The translations under genes were made by a program, and so were the position numbers. A stretch of 64,000 nt of DNA from an uncultured Bacteroidales bacterium (lineage in GTDB: Bacteria > Bacteroidota > Bacteroidia > Bacteroidales > F082): contig CAMJHP010000006.1 of assembly GCA_946405575.1 (NCBI GenBank), positions 18,879-82,878 on the forward strand. The letters run 5' to 3'. The notes below the pieces were generated by a model, which saw only the letters and a list, made by a program, of their open reading frames with translations, made no database searches and was not told where the DNA came from. This document shows positions 1 through 8,867 of the stretch, in pieces. Position 1 is the stretch's first letter; each line of letters starts with the position of its first letter.

Positions 1-605
1 TACAAGTCGAAAGTGACTGAAACATCTTCATCAGCTTTGATTTCCTCCCAAGCATCTTCCATTGCCTTATTATGATGGATACCTTCGAAGACAAACACCG
101 AATCTGCCGTTTTATAATTCAAGCAATCAACGAGATAATCCCATGTGTCATCCTCAAAAGAGCCACGACTGAAAAAGACAAAGCCTGTGTTAAGCCGCCG
201 AAAATGCTCCGAATCGAACTCTGCAGGCTGGATGCGGTTCACATTGACGGCTCCCATCGAATTCAAGGTTTCCAAAAAACTCTCCGACTGTTCCAAATAG
301 ACTTTGGTCAGCATATGGCCTAAAGCCATTGCAGAGGCATTCAACGCCGTGATATGGCCAAATGAAACCACCGAATCAGGCTCGAAATAGCGCACCATAC
401 GATAAAGCAAACGGCTTTGCTTACGAAGGTTGTAATTGATATGCTTCCTTTTGTCCAATAATCGTGCGATGCGGTAAATAGTGTCGTAGTCGCGATTGGA
501 ACCGCTGTCATTCAATACCTTGCGCATAAAGTCGTACACAAAAGGCGAGTGTATCGAGTACTCATTTTTACGTTTCAACAGATATTTCAAGTAACTGCCA
601 ATCAT
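1..605 (-). CDS. SAM-dependent methyltransferase-like protein, 3' end cut by window edge
   Basis: The minus-strand frame opens at an ATG at 603-605 and stays open to base 1, so the C-terminus is missing. The N-terminus reads MIGSYLKYLLKRKNEYSIHS and continues with PFVYDF, the opening typical of a Bacteroidetes class I methyltransferase-like family. Near the visible end, FEGIHHNKAMEDAW and VSVTFDL match the late part of that fold. The glycine-rich SAM motif expected around residue 75 is replaced by SFGHITALNASAM, so cofactor binding is uncertain. It starts 3 bases after the stop of the upstream gene, so the two are probably co-transcribed. The family assignment is from memory of the motif pattern. 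Confidence 0.6.
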   Translation of the reverse strand, partial: MIGSYLKYLLKRKNEYSIHSPFVYDFMRKVLNDSGSNRDYDTIYRIARLLDKRKHINYNLRKQSRLLYRMVRYFEPDSVVSFGHITALNASAMALGHMLTKVYLEQSESFLETLNSMGAVNVNRIQPAEFDSEHFRRLNTGFVFFSRGSFEDDTWDYLVDCLNYKTADSVFVFEGIHHNKAMEDAWEEIKADEDVSVTFDL

Positions 606-608
606 AAT

Positions 609-2156
609 TCAATCATATTGAATCTTTTGCAAATAAAACACAGTCCGCCTCGGCTTGGGCTGACTGCCGTTTTGGATGATTTGTGAGCCGAATATCAAAA
701 AACGGCTACCATACCATTTCGTCATCTGGGCAAAATACTCATCCTCCACATAGTCAGCGCCATATATGGGAGATAGTTTCTCTTCTTGTTGGTTCATCAA
801 CGGCTGGCCTTGAGCATCAAAAGCGGTATAACGCAACTTATTGTGATCTGGCGAGGCAACGACAAGTTCATCATAACAAACGCCTTCTGAAGAATGAGGA
901 AAGAGGTCGTACGTCAATTCATTGTCGAACTTCACCGACTGTTGCCATTGCAGGTGGCCCTCGCGGTCAAAAGCGAGGATGACTTCACTAAAGAAGTCGT
1001 AACCATCAAACACAGTATAAGTATAAGGATAGCCGCCATAATAGCCATAGTTCATACGAGTTTCTGTATGGTAATAAGGCATAAAAGCCTCCACAGCAAA
1101 AACGGTTAAGTCACCGAAATCAGTCAGACGTGGCGTAAGGAACTGGAATGTAATCTCACTTTTGGTCGCTTTCTGGTTGTTGCTCAGCTTTAGCTTTTCC
1201 TCACGCAATCGCACACGGTCAGAAGCAGACAGGGCATGTTCAATTTCAGGCATATCCTTGAATAAGAAAACTTTACTATCAGAAGCTCCTACATCGAAAC
1301 GCATCCACACTACCCCAACACTTTCCTTGTCGAAATCCTCGGTCACGCCTTGCAAACTGACCTTACGTCCCGTTTCACGTTCTAAAGTGCCAATGACCAC
1401 AAGGTTTCCGCTTTCATCAAAACAAAACACCATGCGACCCAATGCAGCATTAGGAATGTTGTCGTAACGGTAACTAGCTTGCAAGTTGCCAACTGAAGAA
1501 TAGACCAAGAAGGAAGTCGAGACAAAATGCTTGTTTTCGTATTCCTTAGCCGCCACAACGAAACACTGTTCTTTGGCAAAAGATTGGGTTTGGAACAAGA
1601 CAAAACTGCCCGATGACGGCGACACTGTGCGGCAAGAATTGTTGGTCAGGTCATAGAAATACAAAGCTCCATTACCATTCTTGTTGTTGAGTGCCATCAT
1701 CATCGTGCCGCCAGCGACTTCCACCGAAAGCGGCACCGACTTCTCAGGCAATTTGTTCCAAAAGGTCTGGTAACTCTTTTCTTGCCGGTTGAAGCTCACC
1801 ACAATAAAGTCCAAGGTGTCGGAAGCCTTCTTATTGCCATCGTTAATAAATAGGAAAGTTGCAAAACGGTCGTTGTTGCCCGCGTCAACGAACTTGAACT
1901 TTTCGGGCAGAGGAATCAAGTCGCTGTGGGTCTCGTAGAGGCTACTATCGAGGCAGGCGAAGTTCCACAAACGATGTCTGTCCTTATCAGTCTTTTCGGT
2001 CTCGTAAAGCATAAGACCTCCTTGCTCGCCAAACGACTGGAAGTGGCAGCCCTGTTCCTTGTGCCAACGGTTCACCTCATAGCGCACGGGCTCCACCTGC
2101 TGGGCCGAAACCCAGCCAACGAGGAACAAGATTGCTATGAGGAGGAGTTTTTTCAT
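609..2156 (-). CDS. Secreted protein of unknown function
   Basis: A 515-residue protein. I chose the internal ATG at 2154-2156 because it begins a clean signal peptide (MKKLLLIAILFLVGWVSAQ); the longer frame only adds residues encoded by a dispersed repeat. The mature part is rich in beta-strand patterns with repeated blade-like phrases (GALYFYDL, VVIGTLERE, VILAFDREGHLQWQQS), which suggests a beta-propeller, but I recognise no family. There is a Tyr/Gly-rich stretch (NYGYYGGYPYTYT) near residue 390. No T9SS tail is present, so it is probably periplasmic or outer-membrane associated. It is followed after 3 bases by the methyltransferase-like gene. Confidence 0.7.
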   Translation of the reverse strand: MKKLLLIAILFLVGWVSAQQVEPVRYEVNRWHKEQGCHFQSFGEQGGLMLYETEKTDKDRHRLWNFACLDSSLYETHSDLIPLPEKFKFVDAGNNDRFATFLFINDGNKKASDTLDFIVVSFNRQEKSYQTFWNKLPEKSVPLSVEVAGGTMMMALNNKNGNGALYFYDLTNNSCRTVSPSSGSFVLFQTQSFAKEQCFVVAAKEYENKHFVSTSFLVYSSVGNLQASYRYDNIPNAALGRMVFCFDESGNLVVIGTLERETGRKVSLQGVTEDFDKESVGVVWMRFDVGASDSKVFLFKDMPEIEHALSASDRVRLREEKLKLSNNQKATKSEITFQFLTPRLTDFGDLTVFAVEAFMPYYHTETRMNYGYYGGYPYTYTVFDGYDFFSEVILAFDREGHLQWQQSVKFDNELTYDLFPHSSEGVCYDELVVASPDHNKLRYTAFDAQGQPLMNQQEEKLSPIYGADYVEDEYFAQMTKWYGSRFLIFGSQIIQNGSQPKPRRTVFYLQKIQYD

Positions 2157-2165
2157 CTTGTCGTC

Positions 2166-2271
2166 GCTTTGCGTCATTGACTCCGTCGAATCTTCGATTT
2201 GCAAAGAGGAACGACGAAGCAATCCAGGGGATAAGCTTGTTGTCTGGATTGCTTCGTTCCTCGCAATGACG
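2166..2271. repeat. Dispersed palindromic element, copy 1
   Basis: A roughly 105-base element with a long imperfect inverted repeat: AGGAACGACGAAGCAATCCA on the left and its near complement TGGATTGCTTCGTTCCTCGC on the right, closed by a loop containing AAGCTT. The left arm is extended by a CGTCATTGACTCCGTCGAAT segment. A second copy in the same orientation lies at 54465-54564. It overlaps the 5' side of the secreted-protein gene and has supplied false upstream coding sequence. Confidence 0.85.
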
Positions 2272-2285
2272 TGATTGCGTCTGTA

Positions 2286-3929
2286 TTAAAACTTCACAAA
2301 CTTGGAAACTGACGTAGTGCCGTCAGCAAAGCGGAAATTGACGAAATAAACGCCATTCACCAGTTCGTTGACATCAAGTTGGGCTTGACCGGCAGTCATA
2401 TTTGTTTCGCTCACCTTGCGGCCCGTCATATCGATGATACTGACTTGGGCATCGCTATTGAGTGTAAACGACACCTGCTCACGGGCGGGATTGGGATAGA
2501 GGCTGATGGATTGAAGGTTGTTATCACTCACTACTGAAACAAACTTCATACCCATTATTTTCACATAATCGATTTCCCATGAAGAGGCAGCGTCGTCGGT
2601 GCTTGTATATAGGAAAGCAAAATAATAATGGCCCGCTTCAGGCTGAATCATGACATACTGACCAGATTCAGTCCATTCGTAATTGCCTGGCGAATAATCG
2701 AAAGCATCGGAAATATCTTCCCATTCGAAATCACTGGGATCACTTTGACCGTCATAATCAGAAGAGACAAACACTTGTATCGAATTACCGTCATACTTCA
2801 TGGCCGAACGGAACTCAAAAGTGATTTCTTCCCATTCATCAGCACCAATTTCAATGGCAGGACTGATGAGCCAGTCTTCGTTCCTATGAGCAGAACTTTC
2901 AGCATAACCATTCATATAAGCATAAGTTATGCCTTGGTGTTCTCCATGTTGCCACCCTTGGTCACCATAGGCATCGTAAGCCGAGAACACACCCAATTCA
3001 ACATCAAAGTCTTCAAAGAGAATTACATCAATGTTTTCTGTCGTGGCCTCAGCCGTAGGATAAGTTCCATCGGTCTTGTAGTCGATGTTGGCGCCGCTGT
3101 TGGTGTAGGGGAAGATGGCAAAATGATAGGTAGTACCGCTTTGCAAACCACTAAAGGTAATAGTTTGAGCGCCATAAGCCACGTTCTTGGCAAGGTCGCC
3201 GTCGGCAACGGGAGTGCCATCGGTGGGAACGGTGATGTTGCCCGTTGAAGCTAATACAAGATACTTGTGAGGAAGTTGTGCACCAGTTGCATCTGTCCAA
3301 GTGAGGGTCACGTCTGTAGCATCAACCATAGGATTGAAGTTGGTGGGATAGTTGCTTGGTTCCGGATCAGGCTCGGCAGCGCCACCAGCCTTGAAGAAAT
3401 AGACTGGAGCAGCCACATTCGACGACTCCTTATAGCAGCCGAACAAAGTGGAAGTGATGTTGTAACGCATATAGCACTGCTCCACACCGCCATTGCTTAC
3501 GGGCACCATACCGCCTTCGTCACCGTCGGTGATGGTCCAGCGACCGTTGTCCGTCAGGTCGGTTTGTGTACGGAGGTAGTTGCCACCGCCAGCAGCATAG
3601 AGATAACCGTTATTGAGCGGGTCATAAATGGTCCAAGCACCGGGAGCACCGTCAAGAGTGAACTCGAAAGGAGCCTCCTGTTGTGAGGGGTTGGTGGCCA
3701 CGGTGACCGAAATGACACCGCCATTTTCATCGATAGCGAGAGCATGGCGGTTGTTAGACTTCTGGTAACCCATAATGAAGGCTTGACCATCATTATCGTA
3801 GCCTACCAAGACATACTGTGCACCCGCCTCAAGCTGTGAGGCCGAGTTGACCATGGTATAGGTCGTTTGAGCGATGCCACTGAGCGAAAGGAGCAGCATG
3901 GCCACTAATGAGAATAGAACTTTTTTCAT
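2286..3929 (-). CDS. T9SS-secreted protein with cleaved-adhesin (choice-of-anchor J) domain
   Basis: A 547-residue secreted protein starting at the ATG at 3927-3929, which gives the signal peptide MKKVLFSLVAMLLLSLSGIA. Reading along it: an N-terminal beta region (about 25-185), a fibronectin-III-like segment (about 195-300; YLVLAS, TYHFAIFPYT), then a jelly-roll of the cleaved-adhesin type (about 305-465; ILFEDFD, NEDWLISPAIEI, VFVSSDY). It ends with a type A T9SS sorting domain (SISLYPNPAREQVSFTL ... GVYFVNFRF). Such proteins are carried across the outer membrane by the Por machinery and attached to the surface or released. No catalytic motif was seen, so adhesion or carbohydrate binding is the inference. 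Confidence 0.85.
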   Translation of the reverse strand: MKKVLFSLVAMLLLSLSGIAQTTYTMVNSASQLEAGAQYVLVGYDNDGQAFIMGYQKSNNRHALAIDENGGVISVTVATNPSQQEAPFEFTLDGAPGAWTIYDPLNNGYLYAAGGGNYLRTQTDLTDNGRWTITDGDEGGMVPVSNGGVEQCYMRYNITSTLFGCYKESSNVAAPVYFFKAGGAAEPDPEPSNYPTNFNPMVDATDVTLTWTDATGAQLPHKYLVLASTGNITVPTDGTPVADGDLAKNVAYGAQTITFSGLQSGTTYHFAIFPYTNSGANIDYKTDGTYPTAEATTENIDVILFEDFDVELGVFSAYDAYGDQGWQHGEHQGITYAYMNGYAESSAHRNEDWLISPAIEIGADEWEEITFEFRSAMKYDGNSIQVFVSSDYDGQSDPSDFEWEDISDAFDYSPGNYEWTESGQYVMIQPEAGHYYFAFLYTSTDDAASSWEIDYVKIMGMKFVSVVSDNNLQSISLYPNPAREQVSFTLNSDAQVSIIDMTGRKVSETNMTAGQAQLDVNELVNGVYFVNFRFADGTTSVSKFVKF

Positions 3930-3960
3930 TTTGTTAGATTTTATGTTTGACAATTAGTTA

Positions 3961-3993
3961 GATTCAAAACTCAAGATTTAAGATTCAAAATTC
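3961..3993. repeat. Heptad-periodic intergenic repeat (TTCAAAA type)
   Basis: Degenerate 7-base units (ATTCAAA, ACTCAAG, ATTTAAG, ATTCAAA) run up to the stop codon of the Nfu-like gene. A similar TTCAAAA string lies at 55720-55750. Confidence 0.65.
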
Positions 3994-4245
3994 TTACAAG
4001 TCAAGGGTTTGGGCTTGTTCTACGGCCTTGATTTCAGGGATGACTTTCTTCATCACGGACTCGATGCCGTTTTTGAGGGTCGAACGGCTGTGGGGGCAGT
4101 TGCCACAGGCACCTGTCAGTTCCACAATGACGGTGTTGTCGTCGGTGAGTTCCACGAAGTTGACGTCGCCGCCGTCCTGCTGGAGGTAGGGACGCACTTG
4201 TTCGAGGACGTTTTTGACTTTTCTGAGGATGGTTTCTTTATCCAT
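3994..4245 (-). CDS. NifU-like C-terminal domain protein (Fe-S cluster carrier)
   Basis: An 83-residue protein consisting only of the Nfu domain: MDKETILRKVKNVLEQVRPY followed by LQQDGGDV and the cluster-binding CGNCPHS (CxxC). Nfu proteins hold a labile [4Fe-4S] cluster and pass it to apo-enzymes in the cytosol. I preferred the ATG at 4243-4245, which matches the family start, over one six codons upstream. It lies just downstream of an Mrp-family ATPase on the same strand, another Fe-S cluster carrier, so the two probably form a small Fe-S assembly unit. The 108-base gap between them holds degenerate CGCTGAAAT-like repeats. Confidence 0.93.
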   Translation of the reverse strand: MDKETILRKVKNVLEQVRPYLQQDGGDVNFVELTDDNTVIVELTGACGNCPHSRSTLKNGIESVMKKVIPEIKAVEQAQTLDL

Positions 4246-4353
4246 ATTTATCTTTTTTCTCACGCAGAATCCGCTGAAATCGCTGAAACTGCCGGACGCT
4301 TAGTTTTCATCGCTTTGCGCTTCACATAATTCAGCGAACTTTGCGTGCAAATA

Positions 4354-5376
4354 TCATTTCATATCTATTATTTCGTGTGCAATCTTGTCGAAGGCCTTCG
4401 TGACCGGCGAGTCGGCATCCAAAGCAAGCGGGACACCAGCATCACCACATTCGGCAATCTTCTCTGTGATAGGAATTTGACCGAGGAGCGGCACACCCAA
4501 TTGGTCGGCAAACGCTTTGCCCATTTCCTTGCCGAAGATGTAGTATTTCTTCTCAGGCATATCAGAAGGTGTAAAGAAAGCCATGTTCTCAACCAATCCG
4601 TAAATCGGGATTTGTAAGGCCTCTTCCTTAAACATCATCGCGGCACGAAGTACATCGGCGAAGGCTACTTTTTGCGGGGTGGTCACGATGAGTGCACCCG
4701 ACACGTTGTATTGCTGTGCCAATGTCAGTTGGATGTCGCCCGTTCCAGGAGGCATATCGACCACCATCCAGTCAAGTTCACCCCAAAGGGTGTCATTCAT
4801 CAACTGGTTCAAGGCACTGGTGGCCATAGGTCCACGCCAGATGAGCGGTCGGTCGACATCGACAAAGCATCCGATGCTCATCAGCTTGATGCCAAAGCGT
4901 TCAAGGGGTAGCATCACGGTTTTGCCGTCTTTCTCGTAAGCACCAGGTTGTTCATTGCCGAGACCAAACATCATCGGGACGGAAGGACCATAGATATCAG
5001 CATCAATCAAGCCCACACGCTGGTTGGCACGCGCCAAAGCGATGGCAAGATTAGCCGCCACTGTCGATTTGCCGACGCCACCCTTACCAGATGCCACAGC
5101 AATAATATGCTTCACCTTCGAAAGAGCGGTTTTCTCCTCCACCACCTTGATTTCAATGTCAATACCTTCACCGAAAACTTCGGTCAAGGTGCGCTTGGCA
5201 CCGTTCACCAAGATGTCGTTCTTTGGATCGTTGGCGTGTTCCATAACGAGGTCGAAACGAATGGCATTGTCCTTAACCATCAGGTTTTCAACCATATTCA
5301 AAGCAATGATATTATCCCCCTTAGGGAAATAAATGACGTCCTTCAGGACTTCCTGTACATTTTCTTTATTTAGCAT
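4354..5376 (-). CDS. mrp: Mrp/NBP35-family Fe-S carrier ATPase
   Basis: A 340-residue protein with an N-terminal MIP18/DUF59-like domain (about 1-85) and a deviant Walker A P-loop ASGKGGVGKST at about 93-103, followed by DADIYGPSVPMMFG, DWMVVDMPPGTGD and VTTPQKVA: the full Mrp/ApbC signature. These proteins bind ATP and transfer Fe-S clusters in the cytosol. The C-terminal CxxC seen in some Nbp35 proteins is not evident. An exact TACCTTTG promoter box sits 32 bases upstream of the start. The Nfu gene follows, supporting an Fe-S biogenesis role. Confidence 0.95.
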   Translation of the reverse strand: MLNKENVQEVLKDVIYFPKGDNIIALNMVENLMVKDNAIRFDLVMEHANDPKNDILVNGAKRTLTEVFGEGIDIEIKVVEEKTALSKVKHIIAVASGKGGVGKSTVAANLAIALARANQRVGLIDADIYGPSVPMMFGLGNEQPGAYEKDGKTVMLPLERFGIKLMSIGCFVDVDRPLIWRGPMATSALNQLMNDTLWGELDWMVVDMPPGTGDIQLTLAQQYNVSGALIVTTPQKVAFADVLRAAMMFKEEALQIPIYGLVENMAFFTPSDMPEKKYYIFGKEMGKAFADQLGVPLLGQIPITEKIAECGDAGVPLALDADSPVTKAFDKIAHEIIDMK

Positions 5377-5407
5377 AATGTTTCTAAAATGATTCTAAAT
5401 TACACTG

Positions 5408-5415
5408 CAAAGGTA
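5408..5415 (-). promoter_or_regulatory. Bacteroidetes -7 promoter box for mrp
   Basis: The minus strand reads TACCTTTG, an exact match to the Bacteroidetes consensus TAnnTTTG, 32 bases before the mrp start codon. Confidence 0.75.
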
Positions 5416-5422
5416 AGAAATA

Positions 5423-5457
5423 GTTTAGAGTTGAGAGTGCAGAGTTTAGAGTTTTTT
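5423..5457. repeat. Heptad-periodic repeat (GTTTAGA type)
   Basis: Four to five degenerate 7-base units (GAGTTGA, GAGTGCA, GAGTTTA, GAGTTTT) lie between the C10 protease stop and the mrp promoter. A related string is at 54421-54446. Confidence 0.7.
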
Positions 5458-5460
5458 TGT

Positions 5461-7998
5461 TTAACGCTCAAGGATTACACGTCTGGAAACGATGCCATTC
5501 GCGGTCTTGATGCGCAGTAGATAGAGTCCTTCGTACATATGTTGCAGGTCAACGGTGGTTTGTTCCCCTTTAACTTCCTTCAGCAACACACACTGTCCTA
5601 TGGTGTTGTAGACCGACACCTCTGTCATGCCCTCAGCCTCAATCGTAACAAGGTTTTTCGTCGGGTTGGGATAGACCTTCACTTGACCTCCATTCTCCTC
5701 AATCCCAGTTGGCGAATAATAGACATGCAACTCAAAGACATTGGGATAATAAAGACGGTTAGCTGGTGACGAAGTACAGTCCAAATCTCCGTAATAGGCG
5801 TAGAGACGATAGTAATAATCGCCTTCCTCATTCAAACCATTATCAGTGAAAGTCACCGCAGAGGCATTCAACAGCTTGATGCGATGAAATTCGCCATCGC
5901 CTTCTTTGCGGTAGAGATAATAGCCCGAAAGGCCATCGTTAGGTTCAGGCGTCTCCCATTTCAGCTTGACTTTATAGCTATTGGTATACTCAAAATCCAA
6001 GTTGCGGGGCGGATAGCAAGGACCAGCCGTAGCACACGATTCGTTGGAGGTTTCACCGTTTTCGCCGCCTTCGCAAAGCACGGCTACACGATAACAATGG
6101 CCACCCAAAGCAACATTTTCGTCAAGGAAGGCAGTGCCTTCTTGGATAAGACGATACAGCAAACCGTCACGGTAGATATTATAGCCATAGCCAGGATCTT
6201 CAACAGCATCCCAAGTGAGCAAAATGGCATCGTCTTGAGTTGTCGCCATCAAGTTGTCGGGCGTGCCACATGAAAGGTCGCCACCGCAAGTGTTGTTAAT
6301 CTCAAAGAAAACACCCGAAGGCATCTCTTCGGAAGAGCCTGTAAATGAATATACTGTATTGCCATCAGCATCCTTGATGACAAAAGCCATAGAGTTCACC
6401 GTTTGCCCAGGAGCCGTCCATCCGAAGCTAAGCTTACCCAAAGGCATATCAGGCTCAACGGAAATGGTGGTCGAGGAAGTCATCGTATAAGTGCCCAGCT
6501 CTTGGCCAGCATTATTGTAGACGCTAATAAAGCCGCCAAGCCAACCTTGGAACGAATTGGTCGTCATGATGATTCTCCAAGGGCAGGTTGGGCCCACCAA
6601 CACCTTCATCACATTGGCGTGTTTTCCGACGCGGTCATTGGCCACGGCATATACTGCATAATGGTAAACATCATAGCGCGGCACATTGGCATCTTCAATT
6701 TCCATGGCTGCACCAGGAACGACATCAGTCAAAGTCGCAACAATTTCATTGTCGCGCAGCACCACAATTTGCTCTATGGCATTCAAAGGCGTGCCGTCAA
6801 GGGTGGTTGTTGGATTCGTCCAACTGAGATGCACTTTCAAATCAGTGTCGGAAGTAGGAACTGCCGTGAAATCAGTCGGTATGGAAGGCGTTTGGTTGTA
6901 GACCCAAGCGGGAACAAAGTTGAACATGGCATCGGCGGGATGTGTGTAAGGCGCATCATCGATGAGATACCAACCATCGGAGCTACCGCCCCAACCCAAA
7001 TTGAAGTGGAACATATCGTTGTCGTCGTAGCCATCGCAAACGAATGCATGGCAACCATCGTTTTCACATCCGCCATAGTACATCGGCCAACCCATGTCGA
7101 ACTGCTCGCGCACCATAGTCTTCCAAATCTCGGTCTCAAAGTCATTGCGCGAGAGTTGCACGTTGGCATCACAATAGTCGAAATAGGTATACATAACGCT
7201 AGGAATGGTGCCCGAACCGCCACCACTACCGTCGGGGCCATAACCCATGTCGATGGTCACACCACAATGGAAACACAGCGTGCCTGTAGCCAGTTTCTCG
7301 GTTTCGGAGGAACTACTATTCAAAACATTGGGCATATTGTCCCAATCGTAGGTTGTGTTGCCGAAGTCCGCGCAAATCTCACCATAGTCCTCGTGAATGT
7401 AGCAATGGCTACCGTTGCCTTTGGAAGGATAAGCCCAAAAACGCATCAACTGCGACATGGCCGTGGCGAGACAACCCACATAGGTATGTCCGCCCGAACC
7501 AGCTGGGTCTTCTGGGCAGCAATAGTTGTAGGGATAATCTTGGTTCCATTTGGTTTGGCAGAAATAGCCTGTGCCACGACCGCCGTGACGCGAGACGAGA
7601 CGTCCATGCTGAAGCACAGAGTTCCATTCCGCAGCCACATCAGGAGTAGCGACCGCATAACGCAATTGCAATATACACTCTGCCACCCCATCCAAATAAT
7701 ACGCCAACGCAGGCGGGATATTGGAAGCGTCAAACATCGATTCATCAGAATAACCGATGACGGGACGGTGTGCATCATCACCTGCGATGATAACGAAGCT
7801 ATATTCATCGATGTTAAAGACAAAAAACGCTTCATCCTGACCTGTATAAACGAGTTGTGGCGTAGCACGTTCATTGGCAAATTGCGCCGAGGCAAATTTC
7901 TGAGCCGCCGTCGTAGCGAGACTACGGTCGATGGGTTTGGCTTGAAGCATTATTATGCTGAAAAACAGCATAAAAGTTAATAATACATTTTTTTTCAT
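5461..7998 (-). CDS. C10 (streptopain-like) cysteine protease with T9SS sorting domain
   Basis: An 845-residue secreted protease. The start is the ATG at 7996-7998, giving signal peptide MKKNVLLTFMLFFSIIMLQA. Residues about 20-135 form a Spi-like propeptide (FVIIAGDDAHRPVIGYS). The catalytic domain follows, with VGCLATAMSQLMRF (nucleophile Cys176), CHAFVCDGY (His317) and NLGWGGSSDGWY: the streptopain/interpain triad region. Fibronectin-III-like modules fill the middle (about 355-760), and a YPNPTKNLVTIEAEG...GLYLLRIKT tail marks T9SS export. It is a likely extracellular endopeptidase, similar in architecture to interpain or periodontain-type enzymes. It has its own promoter box at 8026. Confidence 0.93.
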   Translation of the reverse strand: MKKNVLLTFMLFFSIIMLQAKPIDRSLATTAAQKFASAQFANERATPQLVYTGQDEAFFVFNIDEYSFVIIAGDDAHRPVIGYSDESMFDASNIPPALAYYLDGVAECILQLRYAVATPDVAAEWNSVLQHGRLVSRHGGRGTGYFCQTKWNQDYPYNYCCPEDPAGSGGHTYVGCLATAMSQLMRFWAYPSKGNGSHCYIHEDYGEICADFGNTTYDWDNMPNVLNSSSSETEKLATGTLCFHCGVTIDMGYGPDGSGGGSGTIPSVMYTYFDYCDANVQLSRNDFETEIWKTMVREQFDMGWPMYYGGCENDGCHAFVCDGYDDNDMFHFNLGWGGSSDGWYLIDDAPYTHPADAMFNFVPAWVYNQTPSIPTDFTAVPTSDTDLKVHLSWTNPTTTLDGTPLNAIEQIVVLRDNEIVATLTDVVPGAAMEIEDANVPRYDVYHYAVYAVANDRVGKHANVMKVLVGPTCPWRIIMTTNSFQGWLGGFISVYNNAGQELGTYTMTSSTTISVEPDMPLGKLSFGWTAPGQTVNSMAFVIKDADGNTVYSFTGSSEEMPSGVFFEINNTCGGDLSCGTPDNLMATTQDDAILLTWDAVEDPGYGYNIYRDGLLYRLIQEGTAFLDENVALGGHCYRVAVLCEGGENGETSNESCATAGPCYPPRNLDFEYTNSYKVKLKWETPEPNDGLSGYYLYRKEGDGEFHRIKLLNASAVTFTDNGLNEEGDYYYRLYAYYGDLDCTSSPANRLYYPNVFELHVYYSPTGIEENGGQVKVYPNPTKNLVTIEAEGMTEVSVYNTIGQCVLLKEVKGEQTTVDLQHMYEGLYLLRIKTANGIVSRRVILER

Positions 7999-8025
7999 TT
8001 TCAGGAAACTTAAGCTATTTGCCTG

Positions 8026-8033
8026 CAAATGTA
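8026..8033 (-). promoter_or_regulatory. -7 promoter box for the C10 protease
   Basis: The minus strand reads TACATTTG, an exact TAnnTTTG match, 28 bases before the chosen start. It supports the internal ATG over the longer frame. Confidence 0.7.
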
Positions 8034-8036
8034 GTA

Positions 8037-8717
8037 TTATTTCCTTAAAAATTCCGTCACTACCAAATTAAATGCATTCGGGTTTTTAGCTGCCACAAAA
8101 TGGTCGCCCTCAAGGATAGCCAATTGTGCATTAGGTAAACTCTTGTAAATAAGCCTTGTATGCGATTCCTTAATCATATCTTTGGTACCAGCTACAACCA
8201 AAACAGGCATCGTCAGGCGATCCAGTTCGGAAGACTCGATGTGCGGCTCGTTCACCATCAGGCCAAGCATCTCAGCGTTTCGTTTGGCTTGTTCAGATTT
8301 CTTGGAAAACAACTTTGCAATACGATAGCCGAGTTCGATAGGCCATTGATACAAAGGCTTCACACCACTTGGGAAAAGGTTGGCACCGTCCACAATCATC
8401 TTGTCGACCCGCTCTGGATACTTCAATGCAAAAGTCAAGGCGATGTTGCCGCCATCGGAGAAACCTAAAAGGATGGCTTTTTCGATACCTTTTTCGTCCA
8501 TATAATCGTGCAAGTCCTCAGCAAATTGCTTTATCGTGAACGGCATCTCCCCTCTCGGCGATTGGCCGTGACCTCGGGTATCAATGGCGATGACGTGATA
8601 GTTCTTTGAAAAACAAGGGATTTGATGTTCAAAATAGTTACAGTTCTCACCGTTTCCGTGGAGCAGAATCATGGGTTGGCCTTGGCCTTGTTCAATAAAG
8701 TTTAGTTTGATATCCAT
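8037..8717 (-). CDS. Alpha/beta hydrolase
   Basis: A 226-residue single-domain hydrolase. It shows the oxyanion-hole HGNGENCNYF, the nucleophile elbow LLGFSDGGN (Ser at the GxSxG position), an acid residue in VVAGTKDMI, and the catalytic His in EGDHFVAAKNP. The length and core match small cytosolic esterase- or lactonase-like members of the family. The substrate cannot be read from sequence. There is no signal peptide. It ends 38 bases before the C10 protease start and may also be transcribed into it. Confidence 0.92.
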   Translation of the reverse strand: MDIKLNFIEQGQGQPMILLHGNGENCNYFEHQIPCFSKNYHVIAIDTRGHGQSPRGEMPFTIKQFAEDLHDYMDEKGIEKAILLGFSDGGNIALTFALKYPERVDKMIVDGANLFPSGVKPLYQWPIELGYRIAKLFSKKSEQAKRNAEMLGLMVNEPHIESSELDRLTMPVLVVAGTKDMIKESHTRLIYKSLPNAQLAILEGDHFVAAKNPNAFNLVVTEFLRK

Positions 8718-8740
8718 AGGTTGTGCGTTTTATTGAGTTT

Positions 8741-8861
8741 CCCCTTCGGGGAATGGAGATGCATTTGTTTTGTTAACCGCGACGGCAAGCAACATCTACG
8801 ACCCGTACGCTTTAAAAGCCGCCGCTGGCAACTATATAGTCCAGCTCCATTCCCGCAGGGA
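8741..8861. repeat. Intergenic inverted repeat with nested small hairpins
   Basis: The left arm CCCCTTCGGGGAATGGAG (8741-8758) and right arm CTCCATTCCCGCAGGGA (8845-8861) are near inverted copies. Each arm is also a small hairpin by itself (CCCC-TTC-GGGG; CCC-GCA-GGG). About 86 bases lie between the arms with no open frame. Confidence 0.65.
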
Positions 8862-8867
8862 ATCTAT

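Noticed and set aside
609..2222. Longer start at 2222 for the secreted protein
   Set aside because: The extra 22 residues are translated from the dispersed palindromic element and hide the signal peptide.
6403..7980. A 525-codon plus-strand frame opposite the C10 protease
   Set aside because: No signal, promoter or recognisable motif; the minus strand encodes a complete protease with catalytic residues, so this is an antisense shadow.
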